From Cladobotryum mycophilum (taxonomy: Eukaryota; Ascomycota; Sordariomycetes; Hypocreales; Hypocreaceae), in assembly GCA_036429605.1 (NCBI GenBank), contig CM071589.1, positions 1,302,001 to 1,366,000 on the forward strand: a stretch of 64,000 nt of DNA. Reading direction: 5' to 3'. Both the position numbers and the translations under genes were made by a program. The notes below the pieces were generated by a model, which saw only the letters and a list, made by a program, of their open reading frames with translations, was not told the DNA's origin and searched no databases. Positions 34,401-45,314 of the stretch are shown here, piece after piece (within the stretch, counting starts at the first letter, position 1; every line of letters starts with the position of its first letter).

Positions 34401-35961
34401 GTTCAAGTCAAAATCTTCCAAAAGGATGACCAAGAAGACGAGGGTAGGGAGGTCAACATGATTCGCGATGCTGCCGATGACCGCTCAGAGGGTATGGTCC
34501 TGAAACAGCGCGCAAATGTTGAGGAAGAGGACGATGACGACGATATTCCATATCAGCCATGGCTTGGGCCAGTAGCCACAGACTTTTCAAGTCTCCCCGA
34601 GGATGTGCGAAGCAAGAATTATGTTACCCGTGGTGGTAATGTGACTTTTACAACCGATGAGCAACGGCGTATTGCAGAAAGGGAGCAACGAGAGCTGATG
34701 GCAATCTATACTGACTTGGCCGATATTCCTCCAACACCAAAGTCGCCTCTGCCCGAGATGGCTACCACAGATGTGCAGACAAAGATTGCATATCTCCCCA
34801 GAGAAGGATCCAAATTTGATGAGATTCAGCTTCGATGGCGGGATGAGCAGCAATTCGGATTGGACGACGCTCTTCGCGCTTCAGTTAGGCGACTCGACGC
34901 GAAGCATAGTCCCTCAAACCAACTGGATTCTATTCTCGGTCGACTGCAAGAAAATGCTTTAGCATCTGCGCATGCTCCCCAAGCAAGTTCTTCAGTTCAA
35001 GGGCATCAGGCTCCGGCCTATACCAATGTGCCTCTCCTCGTAGGGGCCAGGTCAGAAGAGCAGGTCCTTGGCTGGATTACATCTGACAAGATGAAGGCCT
35101 GGCGTGATACTAATCCCCCCTGGGGATTCCGTACGGGCCTACAATTACACAGATCGAACTGTGCGGCTTACGGGTACCGTTGTCGAAAGCGTGGTCAAGA
35201 GCCTACTCGGCAAACCCTTCCCTGCCAACTCTCCGCCTGAATGGATCTTGTCGGATGAGGAAAGGATACGAGAGTGGTGGTTCGCTTACAACAAGGAGGT
35301 TACTGCAAGGCAGAAAAGAGAGGAGGAGGAGCGAGCGAAAGCCGAAGCTGAAGCAAACGCCCTCCAAGCGGTTGCTGCTGCTGCTGCGGCCACCGCAAAC
35401 CAAACCCAGAATAACACCCAGGATTGGACCGCATATTATGCACAGCAGCAATATGCACCGTACATGGCACTACTACAACAGATGACTGGTGGGCAACATC
35501 AGCCAGCTCAACAGCCTCCATCTGCTGCTACTGCTGCTGCTGCTGCTGCACCACCACCACAACAACAGCAGTCCCAGATTCCTGATAATCAGCTCCAGTC
35601 TATTCTTGCAGCCATTAATCAGCCCTCGCAGCAATCTGCACAAATTCAAGCGGCTGCAAACGCTACCAGCTATCTCAATCCTAATGACCCATCCTATCAA
35701 CAGCTATTGATGCTCACTCAGATGGCACAAGGTCAGCAGCCACCTCAGCCACCTCCCAATCACGGTGGTGATCGAGACTGGGATCGGAACGAGGGCAGTA
35801 GAAGCGATGCATACAAGGATGGCAAGGACAGCAGAAAGAAGAAGGGAACGTTACCACCACATAAACCGGCGAACAAGGCGCTTATCGGTACGAAGCCCTG
35901 CACTTTCTGGCAGCAGGGTAAATGTGCACGCGGGGATAAATGCACATTTAGGCACGGTTGA
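31474..35961 (+). CDS. PNUTS-like nuclear protein (TFIIS-N-like domain, RVTW motif, CCCH finger); frameshifted at a C6 run
   Basis: Join 31474..33016, 33067..33161, 33210..35961. The frame changes by one base at the C6 run 35115-35120; with five C the frame is continuous and the product has 1462 residues. Residues 1-330 are Gln/Ser/Tyr-rich. A helical block around 640-740 resembles the TFIIS N-terminal (LW) domain. An RVTW motif in a basic context lies at about 934-937 and fits the RVxF/W protein-phosphatase-1 docking motif, followed by an acidic stretch. The C-terminus has poly-Ala/Gln tracts and a single CCCH finger (Cys-x7-Cys-x5-Cys-x3-His). This order (TFIIS-N, PP1 docking, C-terminal CCCH) is that of animal PNUTS, a PP1 partner in transcription termination and 3'-end processing. 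Orthology is inference. A competing splice (GTGATA at 35104 to CAG at 35156) would also restore frame but would remove conserved-looking residues. Confidence 0.7.
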
Positions 35962-36032
35962 TTTTTTTCCTTTTTCTTCTTCTACTACTACTTCTTCCTC
36001 GTTTGGGACAAAAAGGCGCGTAGGGGTTTCCA

Positions 36033-36065
<33 letters not shown>

Positions 36066-36485
36066 TAACTTCAAATGGTAAAAAGCAAAAGAAATGGAAA
36101 CATCAAGGCGTTGGAGCTTTTTTAGAGGGCCTTTTTTCGGAGGATGGAACCCGGACCTTGCAGCAGTGGCAACTTTGGCGAAAGACGTGTATGCCTTGTA
36201 CATTAGAGCTTCTTTACTACGCACGTTGTTCGTTTTGTTCCATTTGATTCAAGAATCTGGGGGGAATATTCAATGAGGGATGGGGGGCGTTTGAGCATTA
36301 GCGTTTCCCCGAAAGAGAGGAAAAAAGGATGTGTTTTATATGTTGATTTGCTCATGATCGGTTGGCCTTTACACTTAATATGATATGCCCATTTTTTTCA
36401 TGTTTCGTGACCCTTTGGATGAGATGAGACAAGATGAGATGATTATCATGGTGATGCAAGATGCTACCCCTACCCCTACCCCTAC
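35962..36485. other. Convergent intergenic region with (GT)n
   Basis: It holds the 3' ends of the PNUTS-like and translin genes, a (GT)n repeat at about 36033-36058 and a short CTACCCC array at 36464-36486 that touches the translin stop codon. Confidence 0.6.
36033..36058. repeat. (GT)n microsatellite
   Basis: Thirteen perfect GT units in the 3' region of the PNUTS-like gene. Confidence 0.9.
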
Positions 36486-36486
36486 C
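36464..36486. repeat. CTACCCC short tandem array
   Basis: About three CTACCCC units abut the translin stop codon. They resemble, but are not, the fungal telomere unit CCCTAA, and the surroundings are not subtelomeric. Confidence 0.7.
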
Positions 36487-37597
36487 TACTCAGCAGATGC
36501 CATTTCTGTATCTGCAGCCCCAGGCCTGGCGACCAACCCCCTCAGACTCAAGTCGTAGACGACATCCTCGACCCGCTTGACGTCGTACTTTACGGCGTCG
36601 GCCCTCTTCCTCAAGATGTCGTTCTTCAGGTTCAGCAGCTGGAAGCCGGCAAACAGATCCTTGACGAAGGCGCTAATAGTCATGGGCAGGTCAAAGTCGC
36701 CCAGGGTGACGGCGTTGGTGGCCAGGCGGGAGAGCTCCTGGGTGAGCTCGGTTAGGCAGAGGAGGTACTCCTCAATGGTGAAGTGGAAGGCGTCGCGGTC
36801 CTTGAGGTTGGTGGGGACGGAGAAGATGGAGCCGACTTGCTCGAGGGTGAGGAGGCGGCCGACGATGGGAGCAGAACCAGCAGTGCCAGCAGTGCCAGCA
36901 GCAGCAGCAGCAGCAGTGTTATCGGCAGGGGTTGGTGGAGATGGGTTGGTGGAGGTGGAGTCAGAGGGGAAGCCGCCGAGCCAGGCGCAGTAAATGGTGG
37001 TGCCGATTGCGCTCTGGACGCATCGGGCCCATTTTTGGTTGTATCTGGGCAATATATATTAGCTGAGAAGAGGTGCAGGGTGTGTGAGTGAGTGTGTGTT
37101 GATGCAATTTATGAGTATGCGTTGTGTATGCGCGCGCATGTGTGTGTGCGTGTACGTGCTTTGTGGTGGTTTGATGGAACAACTCACTTGTAATATGGGT
37201 GCTGCGATGCCACCTCGTTTAACTCACCGACAATGGTGACCTGTTCCTTGACAGCAGCCTCAACCTGGCTCACCAAAGCAGGGTCTAAATGTTACGCTCG
37301 TTAGCAGGGGGACTCGTCGTTTCTCTCTTATCTCTTTTCTTCGTTTCTCTTCCTCCTCTTTCCTCTTCCATAAAACACATAGTGGTAGTAGTAGGTAGTA
37401 ATAGTAATGCTCAACTCACAGCGAGCTCGAGGCGTAGAGTGCACGCGAGACAGTAGACCCTGGGCAGTGGCCACGGCACGCTCCAGACGCTGGACAATCT
37501 GGGACAAGGTGTCACGGACTTTGCTCTCCTCCTCGATCTTGGACTCGAGGTAGGAGAATATGGAAGGGTCAAGCAGGCTGGACTGAGGCGCAGACAT
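36486..37597 (-). CDS. Translin, three exons
   Basis: Complement of join 36486..37044, 37188..37284, 37420..37597 (277 residues). The conserved helices are visible: VRDTLSQIVQRLERAV in exon 1, VGELNEVASQHPYYK across exon 2, and TIEEYLLCLTELTQELSRLATNAV with LNLKNDILRKRADAVKYDVKRVEDVVYDLSLRG-type C-terminal helices in exon 3. Translin is an all-helical octameric protein that binds single-stranded nucleic acid and, with TRAX, forms the C3PO ribonuclease. TRAX is not in this window. A Ser/Thr/Pro/Ala-rich insert of about 40 residues (DSTSTNPSPPTP then poly-Ala) sits after WLGGF and makes the protein longer than the usual ~230 residues; it comes partly from a GCT/GCA repeat. Confidence 0.92.
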
Positions 37598-38207
37598 GAT
37601 GGGGCTGGAAGGGGGGTACTGTTTTCTTTCGGGTGTGTGAAGTGTTTTTTTTTGGGGGGGGCGAAGAGACGACGTTTGGTGATGAGGCTCTGCGGGAGTA
37701 AAAGTTTAGGGTCAAGAAGTGTGACAAAAAAAAAGCTCTAGTCTGTTTTTTTCTTTTCCGCCAAAGGTTCGTCTCTTGGGCTTGTTCACAAAGTTGCACA
37801 GATGAGGTTTTGGAGGGATTTTTTACACGATGGTGGTGGCTGTTGGGGATTTCTACGGAGTACGGTCTGGTGACTGAATTTTTCATTTTTGGTTGGCGAA
37901 AATGGCACGTCACTGAGGCGTTAGCGTTGACGGGCCCCGAAGAAGTCAGTTTTGAATACGGCCGTGAAGATAACGAGAAGTTACTTGGACGGAGAGAGCA
38001 TGAATGAATCAGTGCTCAGTTGGAGATTTCAACGACTACCGTTTCCTCCAGCGTTGACATGACTCATGAATTCCACGTACAGGTCAGGTCAACAAATTAA
38101 ATATTATCTACGAGGTACACATAGCACATCACAAATTCAGATACAGCTCTACAGAATGAACATCTTCTTCACCACCCAGGCAAGCCCGGGCAAGCAATGA
38201 AAAAACA
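37598..38207. other. Intergenic region, translin promoter and U2 downstream flank
   Basis: It holds the translin promoter and the 3' flank of the U2 gene. The flank at 38163-38207 is duplicated at 46359-46410. No protein gene is visible. Confidence 0.5.
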
Positions 38208-38402
38208 AGGGTTCGCGTCGCCTGGAGGCAGTGTAATACCAGGGACACTGTGGGCGGAATCATGTGCAAGCACAGCGGACACCACCCCGAGATTCAAAAA
38301 TAAGAATAATCACGATTGGTCTCAGTAGAGACCTTTCAGAGATTAAACTGAAAAGAACAGATACTACACTTGATCTAAGCCAAAAGGCAAAGAGAGCTAA
38401 GG
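38208..38402 (-). ncRNA. U2 spliceosomal snRNA
   Basis: The minus strand carries the U2 5' domain almost unchanged: CTCTTTGCCTTTTGGC (stem-loop I), then TTAGATCAAGTGTAGTATC with the GTAGTA branch-site recognition sequence (complement of 38362-38367), then TGTTCTTTTCAGTTTAATC (stem II region). An Sm-like site ATTTTTGA follows (complement of 38294-38301). The 3' end has stem-loop IV, CCTGGTATTACACTGCCTCCAGG, closely like human U2 (CCTGGTATTGCAGTACCTCCAGG) and able to close a CCTGG/CCAGG stem. Length is about 195 nt. The exact 5' and 3' ends are estimated to within a few bases. U2 pairs with the intron branch point in the nucleus; its GTAGTA core matches the CTAAC branch sites seen in this window. 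Protein frames across it are artefacts. Confidence 0.95.
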
Positions 38403-39861
38403 AGAAAGGAAAGAAAAGAGATAAAATTGGTTGCGGGCGGGAAAGGTTTTTATAGCAGTTGTTAAGGCGGTGAAGATGGTTGGAGTGATTGAAGGAGCGG
38501 CAGAATTCAGCCAATGAAAAATCGTGCATTTTTGGGTGGGGGCCGATGCGGCTGGGTAATTGCCTATGGAGTACAGACTGTACAGGTGCCATAGCATCCA
38601 CCCCCACACTGCAATCCACTGAAAGCGCCCTGAAGCGTTCCATCCCCATCCACTCAAATGCTAATATCGCTTCACGGGGCTGCTGCAACAACCGAAGCGA
38701 GGGAGGGACGCTCCATAGATTTGCTTTCTTTTCCTTGCGGGATTGGCGGATATACGAGTCTTCCAATTTGATAAAGATAAGTGCATGTACTGTAGGTACT
38801 CTGTGCAAAAGGACTAAATACTGAGTTACTTGTAGCACTATTGGGTGCGGAGTTCCTTGTCTCCATCTGACCGGTGTGGAGAGACAGTCTCATGTATTGA
38901 CAAGTGGGAGGGGAGAGAAACGTGCATATTCGTCGTCACGGAGGTTTTGGCGTAAAATCTGGCTTCCTATGGCCTTTGGTATTTCTCGCTTAGGCTCCCT
39001 GCTTTATGTACTTCTAGGGTGAGTCTCTATTCATTAGTCGAGGTGCTTCGGAGCACTCCGTATGGGTAGGTTGATAACACTGGTTGATGTTCGAGTTATC
39101 AGCGGCTAATTCAGTGACTCGGGTGACGAGGTATCATCACATACCTGCAATACCATGTCCATCAGCTTCCAGCCTCAACAATCTTGCCCTTTTTTACCAT
39201 CTGTTAAATCTTCTCCATCTTCGGCTCTGTTACATTCCGGGTTTCACATGCAATGGTCCATCACTTTATCTCATATATTTGAATACTCTTTAGGTAATGA
39301 CAGCAACACTGCACGCCGCCCCATCTGGGATACTGTACACTGCGGAGAGGGGGCAACGTCCATCCACCCACAAGACCTGAAGGATAGATTGACAATTTAC
39401 TCCATATTAAATATTAATTATTGACATTCGATTCTATGGCGCGGCCCAGTTTTGTATCGCCATCTAATTCGACGTGTCCCGCAGCTTCGTCTGGATTCGT
39501 CTGCTTGCAGGGTAGGTCGGCAAGGGAATCAATCAATGGCAAGCCTCCAGGTATGAGGTGGCATGCAGTGCATAACCCCCTTGCCTTATTTCCCACTCGT
39601 CACTACATATATGCAGTATATCATTGGCAGGAGCCTATCTTGTAACTTTGTCAACAATTTGGCTCGTCATAATACCTGACACGACCTTTAATTCATATAC
39701 CACCCGCGACTGCCCTCTCCTTCTCCTTCCCCTTCCCCTCTCTCTGGTACTCAAGTTCACAGCCTCTCAGCCTCATCACCTCGCACACAAACTTGACCAT
39801 CGGAACATCGTTTCTCTAACACTATCATCATCCCACTATTCTTCATCGAAATTAACTCATC
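38403..39861. other. Intergenic region upstream of U2 and of the gene at 39862
   Basis: No protein gene is supported. The C-rich leader near 39705-39800 (CTCTCC/TTCTCC) probably belongs to the promoter or leader of the gene at 39862. Confidence 0.5.
38447..38454 (-). promoter_or_regulatory. TATA-like box upstream of U2
   Basis: The minus strand reads TATAAAAA about 45 nt before the U2 5' end, a suitable position for a fungal snRNA promoter. Confidence 0.5.
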
Positions 39862-41866
39862 ATGGAGGAGTTTTTCAGACTTGTGCGCGGCGCTATGGAA
39901 GAGCCTGATCGAACACACGTCCAGATTCACCACCAATGTGGTGCCTGCGGTTACTTATTTATGTCTGGCGATCCCATAGTTGCATGTACGAAGCCCCCTC
40001 CCCTCCTCCTCCAAACACCTATTTGCCACAGCCCTCAAACTAACTGAGATGTAGTGGTTTCTCTGGATGGGATCGTCCGCCCATACAAGGTGGGCGTCTT
40101 CACAAAGCAGGGGAATTGTGACGGGCCGGAGGATATCAGCTTCAAGCTCTGCAAACACGACTGCTCTTCCTGCCTGGCCGCCGAAGAAACCGCGACATTT
40201 CACATGGATTGCCTCAACCTGTTCAAAAACCAATGTCACGTAAGGGATAAATACCGGAGACTATGGATAGCGGCCACAAACATGTACCCTTGGCGCAGGA
40301 TCCGGTCTCTGTTGTTACCCCACAGTGAGCATGGGTTATGGATAGCTGCTCGTGAGGCATTCGGATTCCAAGACAGACTACCACCAGAGATATGGGAGAA
40401 AATCAAGGGATTTGTGCCGTCGCATGTTCTGTGGAGGTACGGCTCCGTCATGCAGCTTGCGCGAGAGGTGAATGAGGCACCACTGGACGAGGCCGTCACC
40501 TATCCGCTCTACGAAGTCGAGTCCTGGACTCGTGGAGGCCAACCTACGATTTCCATGCGGGAAAACATGCACTTTTCTGCCATGCGTCTCACTTTCGACT
40601 TCAGAGGAATCAAGAGAATAGACAGGGTTCCGGTAGAGGCAATGATGAAGGTGGATGGTTTTGAAAACAGCCGTGACCAAGCGTTTGTTACGCAATGGGC
40701 AGAGCACATATCCCAGGTCAAAGTGAATTTCAAGGTTCGTGGTATATTGGCTTCATTCCCTTTGAGTCGTGATTATATCAATCTTATTCTCCTCATCATT
40801 CTCATCGGTGAATCTAACAAGTCTTATTAGTTTGGCAGGGGCCGTCTCGACGTTCCAGTAAATCAGAAAATGCATATCTGGGATACCCCGACCCCTCTCG
40901 GTATGATCGAGCACATGCCGGAGACACCTCTACGTATGCGGCTTGTCACCATCAATACAGACCCGCGTTACTGCACAGGAATCAGTTTCTTCTCTTGGAA
41001 CCATGCGACTGTTGCTATTTTTGCGCATACCAAGAAGCAGCCAAGTGCCGTCAAGACGTTTCGATACTTTAATAACATGCATCACTCTAAACTCGTTTGG
41101 ACCTATGTTCCATTAACCGCCGACGATGAGGTCACCGCCTTTGGTCGCAGATGCAGTTCCAGTAACCTTTTTGGTCAAATGGATGTTCAGCTTGTGGTAA
41201 GATGCCCCCCCCCCCTTTTTTTTTCTTCCTCTTTTTTTCTCTAATAGGACTCCCGGCTTACATGAGTAGTTATACAAAAAATCGGGCAGGATTACGATTG
41301 GTACAGATTCGGCTCCAGGAACTAATGAAATCTTGTGCATGGCTGACCAAGCTGCTCAACGATACCCGATACTGATTCACGAGGTTAACTACCCATTTCA
41401 CTCCACGGCGTTTGTAGGTCTCGATCCACCGTCTGAGATACAACAAAATGTAATTCCACAAAGCTCTCTCATGACGCATCAAAACAACTTCTCCTCTGCG
41501 CCCCTGTATGATGTTGTCTTGGCAAAGGTCTTTAAGGAAGTTAAGACTGGGTTAATCAAGGGAATTCTCCTCGAGTATCGCGACGGGTCAAAGAAGGCCC
41601 TTGGGCAGTGTCGAGTGGGCCTAGATTCCGTTCAGAGCTTCACGGAGCCTTCGTTTTTTCACCACACTTTCGTCAAACTCATCCCGAGCCGTAGGCATAT
41701 ACGTGAGACGGCGTTTGCGACTTTTGCATCGAGGCCTACGAACCCACCCGGGGTCACACCGCCGCCGGCGTGGTGGTCCTTTCAAATGGTGGGTACCTTG
41801 GAGGTTTACTTTAACTTTCATCAGTTTCGGCCAAAGGTTGTTGGCGGCGTGAGGATTCAACACTGA
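39862..41866 (+). CDS. Hypothetical protein with N-terminal Cys-rich and F-box-like region, four exons
   Basis: Join 39862..39985, 40055..40734, 40831..41196, 41270..41866 (588 residues; phases agree). The start is in a good context (ATCATGG). The N-terminus has Cys pairs (CGAC, then CKHDCSSC with a His/Cys further on, HMDCLNLF) that could bind zinc. A segment near residue 135 (RLPPEIWEKIKGFVP) resembles the start of an F-box. The rest (SISFFSWNHATVAIFAH-like and LGQCRVGL segments) is beta-rich and unfamiliar. Fungal genomes carry many lineage-specific proteins of this type; an adaptor for ubiquitin ligases is only a guess. The intron before exon 4 has a C10 T-rich stretch, and an earlier AG (41247-41248) leads to a stop, so the acceptor at 41269 is preferred. 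Confidence 0.7.
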
Positions 41867-42047
41867 GGGCTTTGGAAAGGTATTGGATAGTTTGCCATAC
41901 TGGGGGGATTATTATTGCGTTTACGTCTTGCTATCTAAATGATTATTGGGAATTGAGAATGACCACTGACCCCTGATAATCTGGGGAGATGTCTGAACTT
42001 TTTGCTTGCATCATCAAGGTATCATAATCTTAGCACCTGCTACCAGT

Positions 42048-42500
42048 CTAGCGATCATGACAGCCAGAGGAGCCAACATTCCGGCCTTTTAATGTTGAAG
42101 CTGCGTTTTTGCCAGCCCCCATTCCATCATCTTTTCTATCCCCCTTACCATCGTCTTTTCCATCTCCACCGTCTCCTCCCCCTTCATCCTTGTCGGTAGC
42201 CTCGTAGACCAATGCCACCGCTTGAACTCTCGTCATGAGAATGCCATCTTCAAAAAACTCCGTCGGGATCGGCATGGTGGTTGGGGGAGGTGCTGTAACA
42301 ACCGGAGTCAGAGAAAGTAGCGGTGGATCCCAGGTGGTTCCGTCCCACATCGTGATGACGGCGACGTCTTCGGTGGGGAGGATGTACTCGCATTGTTCAG
42401 TGTAGCTGAAGGATGAAAGGGGACCGAGGCTGGAGATGCAGCCGAAATTGCCTAGTCCTGCTGTGTGGCCACTTGTGAAGATTTGGGTTGTGGTGGGCAT
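42048..42500 (-). CDS. Small hypothetical protein with Gly/Asp/Lys-rich tail
   Basis: One open frame of 150 residues. The first part (TSGHTAGLGNFGCISSLGPLSSFSY, two Cys, then TMWDGTTWDPP) resembles the start of fungal membrane or wall proteins that begin with a Thr/Gly-rich GNLGPL-like segment, but no membrane helix follows. The tail is a Gly/Asp/Lys repeat region (GGDGKDDGKGDRKDDG). There is no signal peptide. The model may lack a further exon. Function is unknown and the gene is only moderately supported. Confidence 0.45.
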   Translation of the reverse strand: MPTTTQIFTSGHTAGLGNFGCISSLGPLSSFSYTEQCEYILPTEDVAVITMWDGTTWDPPLLSLTPVVTAPPPTTMPIPTEFFEDGILMTRVQAVALVYEATDKDEGGGDGGDGKDDGKGDRKDDGMGAGKNAASTLKGRNVGSSGCHDR

Positions 42501-43235
42501 GGTGATGGGTTTTGGGATAGGAAATTGAGGGTATGCGAGTTGTGAATCAAAATATACGGGTATGGATTGAGAGTATGCGGGTATAAATGAATTAACGTAA
42601 ATGGGTATGGATTGAAGTATATGGGTATGCAGTTGATGTTTCTGTTCCTACTCAGGAGGCTTTAAAATAACTCTGCACCTCACCATCCAAATAGGGCATC
42701 CACGCACACCTTACAAGGCAATCAGATGACCAACACAGGGGGCTTTAAGCCCCCCATGTATGCCTGATCGAGTCCTTTCCCTTTATTTGCGGGGAAGGCC
42801 ATTAAACATCCCGCCTGTTGGTCTGCAACGTAATTATGCAAGTCTCATGAATGCATAAACGCACCACTTGGAGACTGGGAATTGTTGGTTTTTTTAGTAG
42901 TGTATTGAGTGAGGCTATCAAGGATATTCATTCTCCTCCATTCAGAGTGTTTGACCTGGCCCATGGATGACTGAAGTTTGGCGGATGGTCAGCTCTGAGA
43001 GAGAGAGAGAGAGAGAGAGACTGAAAATTATATTAATATCAGTATTAAAAATAGTATAGTACTATGTGCCAGAGTGTATCAAATCGTTTGCCGAGTCATT
43101 AAACCACCCCTTGGCTCACCATTGAACGACCAACAGATCTCGGGGGTATTCCCAATAAAGCAAAGTAATAACATCCCCCTTTTAACCAACCGTAACTCCA
43201 ATCCGTGTCTTCCCACCAAGAGGCCTGAGTATCTT
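42501..43235. other. Intergenic region with (GA)n
   Basis: It holds the promoter of the gene ending at 42500 and the sedolisin 3' end. A pseudo-repeat of TATGGGTAT-like units (about 42555-42625) and a (GA)n tract at 42995-43020 are visible. No gene is supported. Confidence 0.5.
42995..43020. repeat. (GA)n microsatellite
   Basis: About twelve GA units, downstream of the sedolisin gene. Confidence 0.9.
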
Positions 43236-45314
43236 CTAGCCGCTCGAAAGCCTCTTCAGGTGGTCGAACCGAGGCGTCCCCAACCCGGTCACCGGATCCC
43301 ACCCGGGAACTGCGCTCCACCCAGCGTTCGGGATGATTGGTGATGGGAGGTCGGCGGTGCTTCTGCCCTGGCAACCTATTGACTTGCCGATGGTGATGCT
43401 GGAAAAGCTGTTGTTAGTTCGTCCACGCCGTAAATAGAAACACGAATTCGGTGACGTACTCTGTAAATGCAAGGTCTCCCACACGATAGATCCATGGGTT
43501 CAAGAACCCTAACGGTGGCTTGTTGTTCTTTGCCCGCTCATCGTTTAACAATGCAATCAAGGAGGCAAAAACCGGTGCAGAAGCGCTGTCGTTATCCCCT
43601 CTCATTAGTATTGCCGTTGTTGATGGAACCAAAAGGGGGGATACATACCTAGCTCCACCTGTCGATTCAATCTCGTTGTGGCTGTATATCTGGTAATTCG
43701 TCCCCAAAGCCGAGACATCTGGGAATGCCCTCCCGTTGGGATTATAGTACCCTTTCCATTCGTCACCGTGCTGGCATAGATACGCGCCAACGGTCTCGTT
43801 CTGCCACGAGGGACGAGCAAAGTACTCGGAAAACCCACCAGACGAAATCTCAGAGGCGACCTCGGGGCTGTTGCTCGCTGTTGCTCCCACGGCCGTCACG
43901 TAGGGGCACGTGGCCGGAAATATCGGTAGGAACTTGGTGGTATTCTTGCCGTCGTTGGACTGGCAGCTTTGCCCTGGGCCCATGTCACCGGTGGCGACGA
44001 TGATGGAGACGCCGCGGGCGCCTAGCTGGCCAAACATGTCGCAGACCTGCGTGGCGTACGCCTTGGGGAGAACCTGCTCGTTGATTCCGTAGGATATGGA
44101 TACCACGCTGGGGAGTTGGTCGGCATCTAAATCGAGTAAATGGCGAGCGAATTCCAGAAACGGTTCCGTAGTTGCGTTGGAGAGTTGAGGGAGATACGTG
44201 GGCATACTACATACCGCCCGTTTAGTAAAAAAGCATCCATCAAGAAACTGACTGAAACTACTTACTCCAAGTCCGGGATGATGTCCCGGTTCCCTCCTCC
44301 GGTGGCAAGGTAACGCACCGGCAGGTTATACACCATGGCAACGGCATATTGAATGTCCAGATTTGCCTCGCCGCTCGCAACCTCGCCCTGGGTGTTCTGG
44401 CCGCCATTGATGGACTCAACCGAGAAGTTTGCGCCCACGGCGTACGGCGCATATGCCCTTAGAAACTTGTCGAGTTGGTCATATTGAGCTGCTTGCTACA
44501 TCATGTTCAGCCCGCCATTGCCATCTTCAAAGTACATGACAAAAGAAAAAAAGAAGAAAAAAGGACTTACACCTCCAAAACCAGGAATAGCAAAGGAAGT
44601 TTTCCCATGATGTTCCGGGTAGTTGTTGCCCACGCGGTAGATTTTCCTCAAACAAGCTGGTGTAAGCTCGTCCTTGCACTCCTCCAAGTCGACGTCGTCG
44701 TTGACAGCCACCACTAGATCCGGAATCGGAAGACTGCTTCGGTGAGAATGGCCATGTCGGGCACCCATTGCTTGATGTCTTTGCCTATGCGAAAGGCCCC
44801 TTGTAGTCTTGGTTCTCTCGCCTTGCAATGAACGGTAAATGGTGGCAACATGGCTCCGCAGTTCTGGGGGCAAGGAGGATTCGGTAGATTGCACGCCTCC
44901 CTCTCCGCTGTCCGCAATGGCATGGTGACGTGCCCCGAGAAGAGTTCGCGCTTGCTGGATATTGAGACGAACATCTATGAACTGGCCCTGGTCGGATATT
45001 CGACTATCTGGGATGCCAGCCTTGGAGAGCCAACGCTTGACAGCACCGGTAGAGTCGCGGCTTGGTTGTAAAAGGGCCTTTGCATCTCCTCGGGAGAGAT
45101 GCTTGCCATGGCGTCGGTGCTTGGGGTTGGAAATATCGTATAAGGTCTGTTCGAAACGGTCACGGCTCTCTGGTTCTAGACCGATGGATATCTGGATGAG
45201 CTCATTAGGCGCTGCTCCCAACGTCGGTGTTGGTTCGGCGCCCGTCAACGGCTTTGCGCCAACCAGTGTCGAAGCTGCGAGGAGCAGCAAGTAGAACGTA
45301 TCGAGGTTCAACAT
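43236..45314 (-). CDS. Sedolisin (peptidase S53, tripeptidyl-peptidase-like), five exons
   Basis: Complement of join 43236..43398, 43460..43585, 43649..44206, 44266..44495, 44571..45314 (606 residues; all phases agree). Signal peptide at residues 1-20, then the Pro-kumamolisin activation domain (ISIGLEPESRDRFEQTLYDIS, KHLSRGDAKAL), then the catalytic domain. The active-site set is present: Glu291 and Asp295 in GEANLDIQ, Asp399 in ATGDMGPG and Ser511 in GGASASAP. The calcium site near the end is GWDPVTGLGTP. The usual nucleophile motif is GTSASAP; here Thr is Ala. It depends on the intron ending GACAG at 43586, whose TACTAAT branch site lies 17 nt before. It is expected to be a secreted acid protease releasing tripeptides or cutting internally. 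It stands 5 kb from an amino-acid permease, but they are separate genes. Confidence 0.93.

Noticed and set aside
36464..36486. Telomere-like CTACCCC units
   Set aside because: Only three units, not the fungal CCCTAA unit, inside a housekeeping gene block; treated as a simple repeat.
38260..38838. 192-codon minus-strand frame
   Set aside because: It covers the U2 snRNA gene and its promoter; conservation is in the RNA, not in this reading frame.
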